From Leptotrichia sp. oral taxon 879 str. F0557 (lineage in GTDB: Bacteria > Fusobacteriota > Fusobacteriia > Fusobacteriales > Leptotrichiaceae): DNA of 53,481 bases. Below are positions 26,464-34,485 of this stretch, piece after piece; the stretch's first letter is position 1, and each line of letters begins with the position of its first letter. Position numbers and translations under genes: made by a program. The DNA lies in contig NZ_KI271291.1 of the NCBI RefSeq assembly GCF_000469385.1, positions 119,810 to 173,290 on the forward strand, in the 5' to 3' direction. A model generated the notes under the pieces. It saw nothing but the letters and a program-made list of their open reading frames with translations. It searched no databases and was not told where the DNA came from.

Positions 26464-26626
26464 TAAAAAATCTTAAAAAATTAAAAATTATCTTTATTGA
26501 AATTTTTTAACTTAATAAATTTGAATAATATAGTAAAACTGCTTTAAAACTAAACTCAAAAGTTATGACTATTTTACTCAAACCCTAAATTTTATATAAT
26601 TTTTAGTAGTTTAATTTTAAGTAGGT
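26464..26626. other. Non-coding AT-rich gap with one arm of an inverted repeat
   Basis: No gene is seen. TACTCAAACC (26575-26584) is perfectly complementary to GGTTTGAGTA (26624-26633), with a 39-base loop. The second arm overlaps the beginning of the following remnant. Confidence 0.4.
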
Positions 26627-26779
26627 TTGAGTATAGTTGTAAAAGACGGTGATTATTTTATATATTGGCAAAATAAAACATTGGAAAGTTTTAATAAACT
26701 TGAAAATCAACACGTTTCTTTTTTATCTTATGTATTAAAACCAAGTTATTTTGGTTTTGAATATATTGATAAATTATAA
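26627..26779 (+). pseudogene. Coding remnant, about 50 codons
   Basis: The frame from TTG 26627 to TAA 26779 encodes a plausible protein tail (VVKDGDYFIYWQNKTLESF, then NHVSFLSYVLKPS-like and FGFEYIDKL). There is no ribosome-binding site. It is most likely the 3' scrap of a lost gene, or a very small protein. The family is not recognised. Confidence 0.3.
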
Positions 26780-26815
26780 AAAAAAGGACTATAAGATTTT
26801 GGTGCAAATAGTCCT
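26778..26815 (-). terminator. Minus-strand terminator of the SRPBCC-marR operon
   Basis: AGGACTAT (26785-26792) pairs with ATAGTCCT (26808-26815). On the minus strand the hairpin is followed by eight T (the A-run 26778-26785). Confidence 0.75.
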
Positions 26816-26903
26816 ATTGAAATAAATTATTGTTTTATTTTTTGAATTTTAAATATAATAATAAAAATGGTAATTTTGACATATTTATTAATTATAATAT
26901 TTC

Positions 26904-27350
26904 TTATTCTTCATTTAATCTAGCAAGAAAATGTTTAAATTGTTCTTCATCGGTGTCTAACTTTTTGAAAAAAATTTCATCAATTTGTTCAATTAATGGA
27001 ACGGCTTTTTGTAATATTTCTTCTCCTTTTTTGTTTAAAATAACAGCTTTTGCCCTTGTGTCCTTTGAATGTTCTTTTCTTTTTACAAAATCATTTTTTT
27101 CTAATAAATTTAATATTTGAGATACTGTCATAACATCTATTCCTGAGAGTTTTGAAATCATAACTTGCGTAATTTCTTCGTTGCTGCCTTGTGATAAATA
27201 AGCAAGGGAAGCTAAAACAACAAATTGAGGGTGTGTTAAGTTCATTTTCTTTAGCTCTTTTTTTATCATAGAATGCCATTTATTGTATACCCTCATAAAT
27301 AACAATCCTGTTGATTTTTCTGAATTATCTTTATATTTTGATGTAAACAA
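26904..27350 (-). CDS. MarR-family transcriptional regulator
   Basis: A 148-residue winged-helix regulator of the MarR family. Shown are the dimerisation helix (YNKWHSMIKKELKKMNLTHPQFVVLASLAYL), the recognition region (MISKLSGIDVMTVSQILNLLEKNDFVKRKEHSKDTR in parts) and the wing (KAVILNKKGEEIL). It appears to start at a TTG with AAGGTGAT upstream. It lies 12 bases downstream of the SRPBCC gene in the same operon and probably represses it. Confidence 0.88.
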   Translation of the reverse strand: MFTSKYKDNSEKSTGLLFMRVYNKWHSMIKKELKKMNLTHPQFVVLASLAYLSQGSNEEITQVMISKLSGIDVMTVSQILNLLEKNDFVKRKEHSKDTRAKAVILNKKGEEILQKAVPLIEQIDEIFFKKLDTDEEQFKHFLARLNEE

Positions 27351-27362
27351 GTATCAATCACC

Positions 27363-27770
27363 TTATCTTTCCAAGTAATTTTTTAGAATAAATATAGATT
27401 GAGGGACATCTGAAAAAACTTGGCTTAAAAATTCTAAATGCTGTTCATCTTCACTGTCCAAAATTACAGTATGTTTTATATTTATGCTTCCATCGTTGTT
27501 ATCAATTATTTGATGACCAAAAAGAATATCTCCAAATGGAGTTTCTGTTTTATCCCAAAATTCTTCAAAAGGTTTTACAAGAGTAAGTTTATACTCCATA
27601 GGGGGCATTCCTTCAAGTTCCATAGTTCCACATGAACCAGTCTTAAATTCACCTTTCAATGTGATATTTTTTAAGTCTTTTTCCCAATCATACCATTTTT
27701 CAATATTTGCATAGTATTCCCACGCATCTTCTTTTTTTGCTTTGATTTTTAAAGTAAAACTAAATTCCAT
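27363..27770 (-). CDS. SRPBCC (START-like) domain protein
   Basis: A 135-residue protein with the SRPBCC/polyketide cyclase fold (FSFTLKIKAKKEDAWEYYANIEKWYDWEKD, CGTMELEGMPPMEYKLT in parts), which forms a hydrophobic pocket for small ligands. AAGGAGG precedes the ATG. It is first in a two-gene minus-strand operon with marR, so it may bind or detoxify the ligand sensed by that regulator. Confidence 0.8.
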   Translation of the reverse strand: MEFSFTLKIKAKKEDAWEYYANIEKWYDWEKDLKNITLKGEFKTGSCGTMELEGMPPMEYKLTLVKPFEEFWDKTETPFGDILFGHQIIDNNDGSINIKHTVILDSEDEQHLEFLSQVFSDVPQSIFILKNYLER

Positions 27771-27801
27771 TATATTTCCTCCTTATATTATATGTGTACT
27801 T

Positions 27802-27830
27802 ATTATAAATTATTTTATAATATTTGTCAA
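27802..27830 (-). promoter_or_regulatory. Consensus minus-strand promoter with overlapping inverted repeat
   Basis: Read on the minus strand, TTGACA (27830-27825), a 17-base spacer and TATAAT (27807-27802) match the sigma-70 consensus exactly. The spacer and -10 form an imperfect palindrome (ATTATAAA...TTTATAAT), a plausible MarR operator. Confidence 0.85.
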
Positions 27831-27900
27831 CAATATTTTGTATACTCCAATATCATATTAATAAATTATTTAAATTTGAAAAAAATATGCTTTTTTAGGG

Positions 27901-27928
27901 TTGACAAATATAAGAAAGAGAGTATAAT
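27901..27928 (+). promoter_or_regulatory. Promoter of the riboswitch-cbiMNQO operon
   Basis: TTGACA (27901-27906), 16-base spacer, TATAAT (27923-27928). Transcription would start about 7-10 bases later, just before the aptamer. Confidence 0.85.
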
Positions 27929-27943
27929 ATAGTAAAGAATTAT

Positions 27944-28259
27944 AGGTGTTTTACAAACTTAATAAGGAAATCGGTTAGAATCCGATACAGCCCCCACTAC
28001 TGTGAAACTGACGAAAGTACACAAAACCACTGAAATATTTTGGATATTTTGGGAAGGGTATGAGTAGGATGAAGTTAGTCAGGAGACTTGCCTAATAATT
28101 TTTTATATAAAATTTTCTGGGAAGGGAAGATTTAATATACATCAATGTAAAAATAAATCAACGGTGATTTGTTCCATAAGCGTACTATACGATGATGATA
28201 TAGTTATTGTTGTGGAAGTTTTGACGTGTATTGGCTTCAGCTTTGGCTGATTTTTTTTT
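27944..28259 (+). ncRNA. Cobalamin riboswitch with terminator (controls cbiMNQO-cbiA)
   Basis: The aptamer is about 27944-28096: AGGTGTT, AATAAGGAAATCGG/CCGAT arms, CAGCCCCCACTACTGTGAAA, ACCACTGAAA, GGGAAGGGTATGAGTAGGATG, and GTCAGGAGACTTGCC. After it, the platform repeats GGGAAGGG and ends in a terminator, TCAGC-TTTG-GCTGA (28237-28250), followed by nine T. Cobalamin binding should reduce expression of the cobalt importer and of the linked cbi genes. Confidence 0.95.
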
Positions 28260-28302
28260 GGAACTTGCCGAAGGATAAATTAAATTTGGAGAAGGAGAGA
28301 AA

Positions 28303-29010
28303 ATGAAAAAGAGAACATTATTGTTTTTAGTTTTAACCAGTATGCTGTTAATAGGTGTAAATGGTTATTCAATGCACATTATGGAAGGTTTTTTACCTTT
28401 AAATTGGGTTATGGTATGGTTTGCAGTGTGTATTCCGTTTTGGATAATAGGAATAAAGAAGCTTCAATCTGTTTCTAAAGGGAGCGTGCGGGAAAAAATG
28501 ACGCTTGCATTAGCGGGTGCATTTATATTTGTATTGTCTGCACTAAAAATTCCGTCAGTTACAGGAAGTTCATCACATCCTACAGGAGTAGGACTATCTG
28601 CTATATTATACGGACCTTTTGTAACTTCCATTCTTGGAACAATCGTATTAATATTTCAAGCAGGATTGCTTGCACACGGAGGATTTACAACTTTGGGAGC
28701 AAACGCTGTTTCAATGGCAATTGCAGGACCAATTGTATCATATTTAGTGTATAAAGGATTTGAGAAAAAGAATAAGGCGTTAGCGGTATTTTTGGCAGCA
28801 GCGTTAGGAGATCTTGCGACTTATGTGGTAACATCAATTCAGCTTGCACTTGCATATCCATCTCCACAAGGTGGAGTAGTTGCTTCATTTATCAAATTTG
28901 GAGCGGTATTTGCAGTAACTCAGGTTCCTCTTGCAGTTATCGAAGGGCTACTTACAAACGTGGTGATGAATATACTTGAAAAATATAGCGTAAAAGAGGT
29001 GGAAGCTTAA
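28303..29010 (+). CDS. cbiM: Cobalt ECF transporter substrate-specific component CbiM
   Basis: A 235-residue membrane protein that binds Co2+ and passes it inward. An N-terminal signal-like segment ends before MHIMEGFLP at residue 24. In CbiM the exposed N-terminal Met-His of that motif coordinates cobalt, so cleavage there would generate it. Six or so membrane segments follow ([36 protein letters not shown]). GAAGGAGAG precedes the ATG. Confidence 0.95.
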   Translation: MKKRTLLFLVLTSMLLIGVNGYSMHIMEGFLPLNWVMVWFAVCIPFWIIGIKKLQSVSKGSVREKMTLALAGAFIFVLSALKIPSVTGSSSHPTGVGLSAILYGPFVTSILGTIVLIFQAGLLAHGGFTTLGANAVSMAIAGPIVSYLVYKGFEKKNKALAVFLAAALGDLATYVVTSIQLALAYPSPQGGVVASFIKFGAVFAVTQVPLAVIEGLLTNVVMNILEKYSVKEVEA

Positions 29011-29312
29011 TGTCGGAAAATAAAAACAAAAGTGTGTTTAAAAAGAATATTATTTTAATAATTGCAATAATTTTAATAGGTGTTATTCCTTTGCTTCTCG
29101 TAAAATCTGAATTTGGAGGATCTGATGACAAGGGAGAAGAAGTAATAAAAACTATAAAACCTGATTATGAGCCATGGGCTAAAAATTTAATAGAATTACC
29201 AGGAGATGAAACTGAAAGTCTGCTGTTTGCATTACAGGCGGCATTAGGTGCAGGAATTGTAGGGTATGTGTTAGGCTATTTCAAAGGTGAAAGAAAAAAT
29301 GCTAATAGATAA
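29010..29312 (+). CDS. cbiN: Cobalt transport accessory protein CbiN
   Basis: A 100-residue protein with two membrane helices flanking an extracytoplasmic loop (FGGSDDKGEEVIKTIKPDYEPWAKNL), typical of CbiN. It helps load cobalt into CbiM. It overlaps the cbiM stop by one base and the cbiQ start by 14. Confidence 0.9.
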   Translation: MSENKNKSVFKKNIILIIAIILIGVIPLLLVKSEFGGSDDKGEEVIKTIKPDYEPWAKNLIELPGDETESLLFALQAALGAGIVGYVLGYFKGERKNANR

Positions 29313-29991
29313 GGTATCTTACACAAATCCCATAAAAAATATAAATCCCGGAGTAAAGTTTATATTGTCAATGACGACATTAGTATTTTTACTTTATACT
29401 GGAAGTAAAATAGTATTTGTTTTTAATTTTATACTGTTTAATTTACTTCTTTTGTTTGTCGTAAAAGTGAAAATAGGTGACTTGTTAAAGCTGAACTTTA
29501 TTCCGGCTTTATTTATTTTAACAACTGTAATTTCCTTGCTGTTTATAAAAGCGGATATATGGACATTTTTGCTACGTTCATTTTCCTCGATAGCTGTAGT
29601 TTATTTCCTTATTTGTTCTACTCCAATTATAGATTTGGACTATATATTTGCAAAGCTGAAATTTCCTAAAATATTTAGGGAAATGTTTTTACTAATTTAC
29701 AGATATATATTTTTATTATTTGAAAATAAGGAAAAATTACATAATGCACAGGAAGTAAGACTAGGATACAGCAGTTTTAAAAATGGGATGAAATCATTTC
29801 CGATGCTAGTAGTTGCTATACTAAAAAAAACATACTACTATAATCTGAATTCTATAAAGGCTGTGGAATCAAGAATGGGAAAGGAGTTTATTTTTTCTCA
29901 TAGAAAATATAAAAAAATCGGGTTTGAAATAATATTCGTAATAATAATAGTTATAATAAATTTATATTTGGTGGTAAAATACAATGCTTAG
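29299..29991 (+). CDS. cbiQ: Cobalt ECF transporter transmembrane protein CbiQ
   Basis: About 230 residues with five to six membrane segments; this is the coupling subunit linking CbiM to the ATPase. It has NPGVKFILSMTTL near the N-terminus and a coupling helix (AQEVRLGYSSF, ESRMGKEF), matching the ARG-type coupling motifs. ATG 29299 follows AAGGTGAAAG; the upstream GTG 29287 is less likely. Confidence 0.9.
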   Translation: MLIDKVSYTNPIKNINPGVKFILSMTTLVFLLYTGSKIVFVFNFILFNLLLLFVVKVKIGDLLKLNFIPALFILTTVISLLFIKADIWTFLLRSFSSIAVVYFLICSTPIIDLDYIFAKLKFPKIFREMFLLIYRYIFLLFENKEKLHNAQEVRLGYSSFKNGMKSFPMLVVAILKKTYYYNLNSIKAVESRMGKEFIFSHRKYKKIGFEIIFVIIIVIINLYLVVKYNA

Positions 29992-30790
29992 ACTTGAAAA
30001 TATAACTTTTTCATATGATGAAGAAACAGAGGCTCTAAAAGATGTAACTTTAAATATTGAAAAAGGGAAAAAAACATTATTTCTTGGGGAAAATGGCTCA
30101 GGAAAATCAACATTATTTTTAATAATGAATGGACTTTTGAAAGCACAAAAGGGAAATATTTATTTTGAAGAGAAAAAAATAGAGCATAAAAAGAAAAATC
30201 TCGAAGAATTGAGAAAAAAAGTCGGGATAATTTTTCAGGATCCTGAAATACAGATTTTTGCACCTTTAGTATTTCAGGAAGTAGCTTACGGACCTGAAAA
30301 TCTTGGATATTCTAAAGAGGAAGTAGAAAAAAATGTAAACAGGGCAATGAAAGAAATCAATATAACAGATTTAAAAGATAGACCTTGTCATCATCTGAGC
30401 TATGGACAGAAAAAAAGAGTCTCAATAGCTGCAATTACGGCAATGGAGCCAGAACTTCTTATTCTAGATGAGCCAACTGCATGGCTTGATTCTAAAAATA
30501 CAAAAAGAGTATCAGAAATTCTAGATAATTTTTCCAAAGCAGGAAAAACAATGGTGGTATCAACTCACGATACAGATTTTGCCTATGAATTTGCTGACTA
30601 TATCTATGTCCTTGAAAAAGGGAGAATTGTACGGCAAGGGAGCAGGGACGAGGTTTTTGAGGATTTTGAATTTTTGAAGAAATTAAATTTGAATATTCCA
30701 AATGTACTGAAAATAAAAAGTTATCTCAAGTATAAAAATCTTGATGAAAATGATTATTATAAATTTTTGGAGGAAAAAAACTTGCTATGA
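29984..30790 (+). CDS. cbiO: Cobalt ECF transporter ATPase CbiO
   Basis: A 268-residue ATPase that powers cobalt import. Walker A is GENGSGKST, the Q-loop IIFQDPEIQIFAPLV, the signature LSYGQKKRVSIA, Walker B LLILDEPTAWLD and the H-loop STHD. It overlaps the cbiQ stop by eight bases and cbiA by four (ATGA), so the block is tightly coupled. Confidence 0.95.
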   Translation: MLRLENITFSYDEETEALKDVTLNIEKGKKTLFLGENGSGKSTLFLIMNGLLKAQKGNIYFEEKKIEHKKKNLEELRKKVGIIFQDPEIQIFAPLVFQEVAYGPENLGYSKEEVEKNVNRAMKEINITDLKDRPCHHLSYGQKKRVSIAAITAMEPELLILDEPTAWLDSKNTKRVSEILDNFSKAGKTMVVSTHDTDFAYEFADYIYVLEKGRIVRQGSRDEVFEDFEFLKKLNLNIPNVLKIKSYLKYKNLDENDYYKFLEEKNLL

Positions 30791-32130
30791 AAAAAATACT
30801 TATATCGGGAGCAATGAGTGGTGGTGGAAAGACTACAGTAAGCAGCATATTGATGTCAGCTTTTGAAAATGTGGCACCTTTTAAAGTTGGTCCAGACTAT
30901 ATCGACCCTGGCTATCATGAGTTGTTCACGGGAAATAAATCTCGTAATTTAGATGCTTTTATGTTTGATGAAAGTACGTTAAGGCATATATTTGAAACAG
31001 GAGCGAAAGGAAGCAATATCGCTATAGTTGAGGGAGTTATGGGACTTTATGATGGAATTGGGCATGAAAAGGATAATTTTAGTACAGCTCATGTATCAAG
31101 AATACTTGATATACCAGTAATTCTTGTAGTTAACGCAAAAGGAATCTCCACAAGCATAGCTGCCGAAGTTTTGGGTTTCAAGCTGTTTGATAAAAATGTT
31201 AAAATAAAGGGCATTATTTTAAATAATGTTTCTTCTGAAAAACTATACTTGAACTTGAAGGAAGCGGTAGAAAGATTTACGGGGATAGAATGCGTAGGAT
31301 ATTTGCCGAAAAATGAGAAATTATCGGTGGAAAGCAGACATCTGGGATTAAAACAGGCTTTTGAATTGAAAGGTTCAAAAGAGCTTGAGGAAAAGAAACA
31401 GCTGTTTAAGGAAATTGCACAAAATTGCTTAGATTTAGAAAAAATTTACGAAATAGCAGAAGAATTTGAAACAAAAAGCAGTATGGACAGTTTTGAGCCA
31501 ATAAAGGACTTAAAGAATAAATATAAAGGAAAACGTGTTGGAGTTGCTAAAGATGGTGCATTTTCATTTTACTATGAGTCAAATCTGGAACTGATGAGAT
31601 TTTCAGGATTAGAAATAGTAGAATTTAGCCCTGTAAAAGACGAAAAAATACCAGAAAATCTTGATATGATTTATCTTGGCGGAGGTTATCCTGAACTTTA
31701 CTGGAAAGAATTGTCTGAAAATGTATCTATGAAGGAAAGTATAAAGCAGGCTTATGAAAATGGAGTAAAAATCTACGGAGAATGTGGCGGATTTATCTAC
31801 TTAACAAATAAACTGAATTTGCTAGATGGAAATAGTGGAAATTTCTGTGGACTGATAGATGTGGAAATTTCTATGAAAAATAGGCTGAATATCGGAAGAT
31901 TTGGATATATAAATATAAAAGCCGAAAATGGAATTTGTACAAAAGGACACGAATTTCATTATTCAGAAATTTCTGTAGATAACGAAAAAGAAAAATTTTA
32001 TAAAATAGAAAAAAATGATGGAAGAAATTGGGTTTGCGGATATAGAAAAAATAGTCTTCTAGCAGGATACCCGCATATTTCGTTTTATTCAAATATAGAG
32101 TTTTTTAAATACTTGATAGAAAAGCTGTAA
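30787..32130 (+). CDS. cbiA: Cobyrinate a,c-diamide synthase CbiA
   Basis: A 447-residue enzyme that amidates the a and c side chains of cobyrinate using glutamine and ATP. It has an N-terminal P-loop (SGAMSGGGKTTVSS), KVGPDYIDPGYH, and a C-terminal glutamine amidotransferase domain with the nucleophile Cys in YGECGGFIYL after GGGYPELYW. The start overlaps the cbiO stop. It is the last gene of the tightly packed riboswitch operon. Confidence 0.95.
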   Translation: MKKILISGAMSGGGKTTVSSILMSAFENVAPFKVGPDYIDPGYHELFTGNKSRNLDAFMFDESTLRHIFETGAKGSNIAIVEGVMGLYDGIGHEKDNFSTAHVSRILDIPVILVVNAKGISTSIAAEVLGFKLFDKNVKIKGIILNNVSSEKLYLNLKEAVERFTGIECVGYLPKNEKLSVESRHLGLKQAFELKGSKELEEKKQLFKEIAQNCLDLEKIYEIAEEFETKSSMDSFEPIKDLKNKYKGKRVGVAKDGAFSFYYESNLELMRFSGLEIVEFSPVKDEKIPENLDMIYLGGGYPELYWKELSENVSMKESIKQAYENGVKIYGECGGFIYLTNKLNLLDGNSGNFCGLIDVEISMKNRLNIGRFGYINIKAENGICTKGHEFHYSEISVDNEKEKFYKIEKNDGRNWVCGYRKNSLLAGYPHISFYSNIEFFKYLIEKL

Positions 32131-32279
32131 CTTTTTCAAGTAAGAGTACGTTGTTCATTGCTTTTGCGTGAAAACAAATTAGAAATATAGATGAAAAAAT
32201 ATTATTAAATAAACAAAAGTAAAAAATAAAGTTATTAACATATTCAAATAAATAAAAATAAAGAAAAGGAGAATAAATT

Positions 32280-32936
32280 ATGTCGTATATTAAAGATCCA
32301 AAATCGATTGAGGTAAAGAGTTTTGAGATGATTACAGAAGGGCTGGCTGGGAAAGCAGACCATTTTAGTGAAGAAGAGCAATTAATCGTAAAAAGATTGA
32401 TTCATACAACTGGAGATTTTGATTATGTGAACATTGTTGAATTTCATAATAATCCAATTGAATCAGCAAAAGAAGCATTAGAAGCTGGAAATTGCAAAAT
32501 TTATTGTGATACAAACATGATTGTTAATGGATTGAACAAAAATGGTCTGAAAAAATTTGGAGCAGAGGCGTATTGTCTAGTGGCAGATCCGGATGTAGCT
32601 AGAGAAGCGAAGGAAAGAGGAATTACACGTTCGATGGTTGGATTGGAAAGAGCATTAAAAGATCCGCAAACAAAAATTTTTGTAATCGGAAATGCTCCAA
32701 CAGCATTGTTTACATTACTTGAAAAAATGGAAAAAGAAGGGGAAAATGTACCGAAATTGATAGTTGGAGTTCCAGTTGGATTTGTGGGATGTCCTGAATC
32801 TAAAGCAGAACTTTCAAAATACAATGTTCCGTTTATACGAACAAATGGAACAAAAGGTGGAAGTACAGTTGCAGTTGGTGTAATGCACGGAATCCTTTAT
32901 CAAATGTATGAAAGAGATAAATATTTTAATAATTAA
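32280..32936 (+). CDS. cbiC: Precorrin-8X (cobalt-precorrin-8) methylmutase CbiC
   Basis: A 218-residue enzyme that moves the C-11 methyl group to C-12, forming cobyrinate. The active-site His lies in RLIHTTGDFDYVN. CDTNMIVNGLN and the substrate loop VGVPVGFVGCPESKAEL match the family. AAAGGAG precedes the ATG. It stands 149 bases after cbiA and has no obvious promoter of its own. Confidence 0.95.
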   Translation: MSYIKDPKSIEVKSFEMITEGLAGKADHFSEEEQLIVKRLIHTTGDFDYVNIVEFHNNPIESAKEALEAGNCKIYCDTNMIVNGLNKNGLKKFGAEAYCLVADPDVAREAKERGITRSMVGLERALKDPQTKIFVIGNAPTALFTLLEKMEKEGENVPKLIVGVPVGFVGCPESKAELSKYNVPFIRTNGTKGGSTVAVGVMHGILYQMYERDKYFNN

Positions 32937-32951
32937 TAAATGAATTTGTAA

Positions 32952-33060
32952 ATATCTGAAAATCCAAAATTTATTTTATTTTTAGTATTTTGATTTTATT
33001 TAATCAAAAACACTGAAAATTTATTAGTTTTGAGCATTTTCAGATATATTTTAGTATAAT
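32952..33060 (+). promoter_or_regulatory. cbiC-cbiD gap: alternative hairpins and a -10 box
   Basis: ATATCTGAAAAT (32952-32963) is perfectly complementary to ATTTTCAGATAT (33036-33047). An inner CTGAAAAT (33013-33020) competes for the same 3' arm, and TTTTGATT/AATCAAAA (32988-33009) forms another hairpin. TATAAT sits at 33055-33060. This could be a terminator/antiterminator-like switch or only a processing site. Confidence 0.45.
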
Positions 33061-33075
33061 TGTGGAGAAATAAAA

Positions 33076-34182
33076 ATGGAAAATTATGTATATTTTAACG
33101 GTAGAAAACTGCGATATGGCTATACCACAGGAAGTTCGGCAACAGCAGCGACTAAGGCGGCACTGTTACTTTTACTAGGAAAAGCTGAAAAAGTCGAAGA
33201 AGTTGAAATAGATGTTCCAGCAGGTAAAAAGATAAAAATTAAGATTAAGTCTTTTGAAAAGACAGAGGATTATGCAACAGCAACTGTCATAAAAGATGGG
33301 GGAGATGACCCTGATGCGACACACGGTCTAGAAATCATATCAAAAGTAAGTTTTAGAGAAGATGATAAAATCAATATTTTTGGAGGAAAAGGAGTCGGAA
33401 AAGTCACAAAAATCGGACTTCCTGTCGAAGTTGGAAAATCAGCAATAAATCCAACGCCAATGAAAATGCTGACTGGTATTGTGAAGGAACTTCTTCTGCC
33501 TGGAAAAGGAGTAGATGTTGAAATTAGTGTGCCTCTGGGTGAAGAAGCTGCCAAAAAAACAATGAATGGGAAATTAGGGATTATTGGTGGAATTTCTATT
33601 CTTGGAACAATGGGAATTGTACGTCCGATGTCTGAAGAGTCATGGAAGGCTTCCCTTGCAATAGAGCTGAAGCAAAATTTAACATATTTTAATACAAAAA
33701 CAGCAATATTTCTTTTTGGAAATCGAGGAAAAATGTTTTTGAAAAAGGAATTTCCAGAAAAATCTGAAGAAGGTGTTGTAATCAGCAATTTTGTGGGATA
33801 CATGTTTGATAAGGCGTGTGAATTTGAAGTTAAGAAAATTTATTTTATTGGAGAATTGGGAAAATTTGTAAAAGTGGCAGGAGGAATTTTTCATACGCAC
33901 AGTCGAGTTTCTGATGCAAAAATGGAAATTTTGGCTGCAAACGCATTGTTAGTGGGTGAAAAACTAGAAAATGTCTATAAAATTCTAGAATCGAATACAA
34001 CTGAAGAGGCTTCTGGATACATTGAAAAAAAAGAAGTTTTTAACTTGCTAGCTGAAAAAGCAAAACAAAAATGTGAGGAACATTGCAGAAAAAATGGATG
34101 GGATCTAGAAGTGGAAACATTGATTTTATCAGCTGAGAAACAGGTTATAGGGCATAGTAAGCACTTTTTTGATAATTTTTAA
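33076..34182 (+). CDS. cbiD: Cobalt-precorrin-5B C1-methyltransferase CbiD
   Basis: A 368-residue enzyme that methylates C-1 during ring contraction in the anaerobic pathway. The N-terminal YGYTTGSSATAATKAALLLL, IKDGGDDPDATHG, and GGKGVGKVTKIGLPVEVG are strong CbiD signatures. GGAG lies seven bases before the ATG. The gene is full length. Confidence 0.95.
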   Translation: MENYVYFNGRKLRYGYTTGSSATAATKAALLLLLGKAEKVEEVEIDVPAGKKIKIKIKSFEKTEDYATATVIKDGGDDPDATHGLEIISKVSFREDDKINIFGGKGVGKVTKIGLPVEVGKSAINPTPMKMLTGIVKELLLPGKGVDVEISVPLGEEAAKKTMNGKLGIIGGISILGTMGIVRPMSEESWKASLAIELKQNLTYFNTKTAIFLFGNRGKMFLKKEFPEKSEEGVVISNFVGYMFDKACEFEVKKIYFIGELGKFVKVAGGIFHTHSRVSDAKMEILAANALLVGEKLENVYKILESNTTEEASGYIEKKEVFNLLAEKAKQKCEEHCRKNGWDLEVETLILSAEKQVIGHSKHFFDNF

Positions 34183-34334
34183 AAAATAGCTTTAAGGATA
34201 AAGAAGTTGTTATGGTTATTGCCAATAGGTCAAAAAATCCGGCTATATATTGTGATATATAGTTTAAAAAAAGTTTAATTAAATTTACGAGAAGTAAAAG
34301 TTAGTAAAACCTCATTGATAATTTTTAAATTACA

Positions 34335-34430
34335 GGACTACATTCCTTAAAAAATTAAAAACTTCAAAATTTATGGAATATATTCCTTAAACTTTAACAA
34401 TTTATAGAAAAACAGGATTATATTCTGTAA
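34335..34430. repeat. Three 16-bp palindromic boxes spaced exactly 40 bp apart
   Basis: GGACTACATTCCTTAA (34335), GGAATATATTCCTTAA (34375) and GGATTATATTCTGTAA (34415). The middle copy contains the perfect palindrome GGAATATATTCC. The start-to-start distance is 40 bases in both cases (about four helical turns). The last box ends four bases before the -35 element of the next gene, so these look like operator sites. Confidence 0.6.
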
Positions 34431-34433
34431 AAA

Positions 34434-34462
34434 TTGATTTTTAAATAAAAAAGGGGTATAAT
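34434..34462 (+). promoter_or_regulatory. Promoter of the AAA_14/DUF4143 gene
   Basis: TTGATT (34434-34439), 17-base spacer, TATAAT (34457-34462), 24 bases before the ATG. Confidence 0.7.
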
Positions 34463-34485
34463 TTAAAAGGAAATGAGGTGTTAAA

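Larger units (their letters stand above)
34183..34485 (+). other. cbiD to ATPase gap: hairpin, three-box repeat and promoter
   Basis: No gene is seen. There is a perfect hairpin CTATATAT-TGTG-ATATATAG at 34243-34262 without a good T-tract. Three 16-base boxes lie at 34335, 34375 and 34415, and a promoter follows (see separate entries). Confidence 0.5.

Noticed and set aside
25171-27350. Prophage or integrative element
   Set aside because: No integrase, recombinase, phage structural gene or attachment-site repeats were found; only a toxin-antitoxin pair and remnants.
33270-33803. 177-codon minus-strand open frame inside cbiD
   Set aside because: cbiD is full length and well conserved in character; the antisense frame has no recognisable features.
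34335-34430. CRISPR array
   Set aside because: Only three degenerate 16-base units with palindromic cores and no cas genes; better explained as operator sites. No CRISPR array was seen anywhere in the window.
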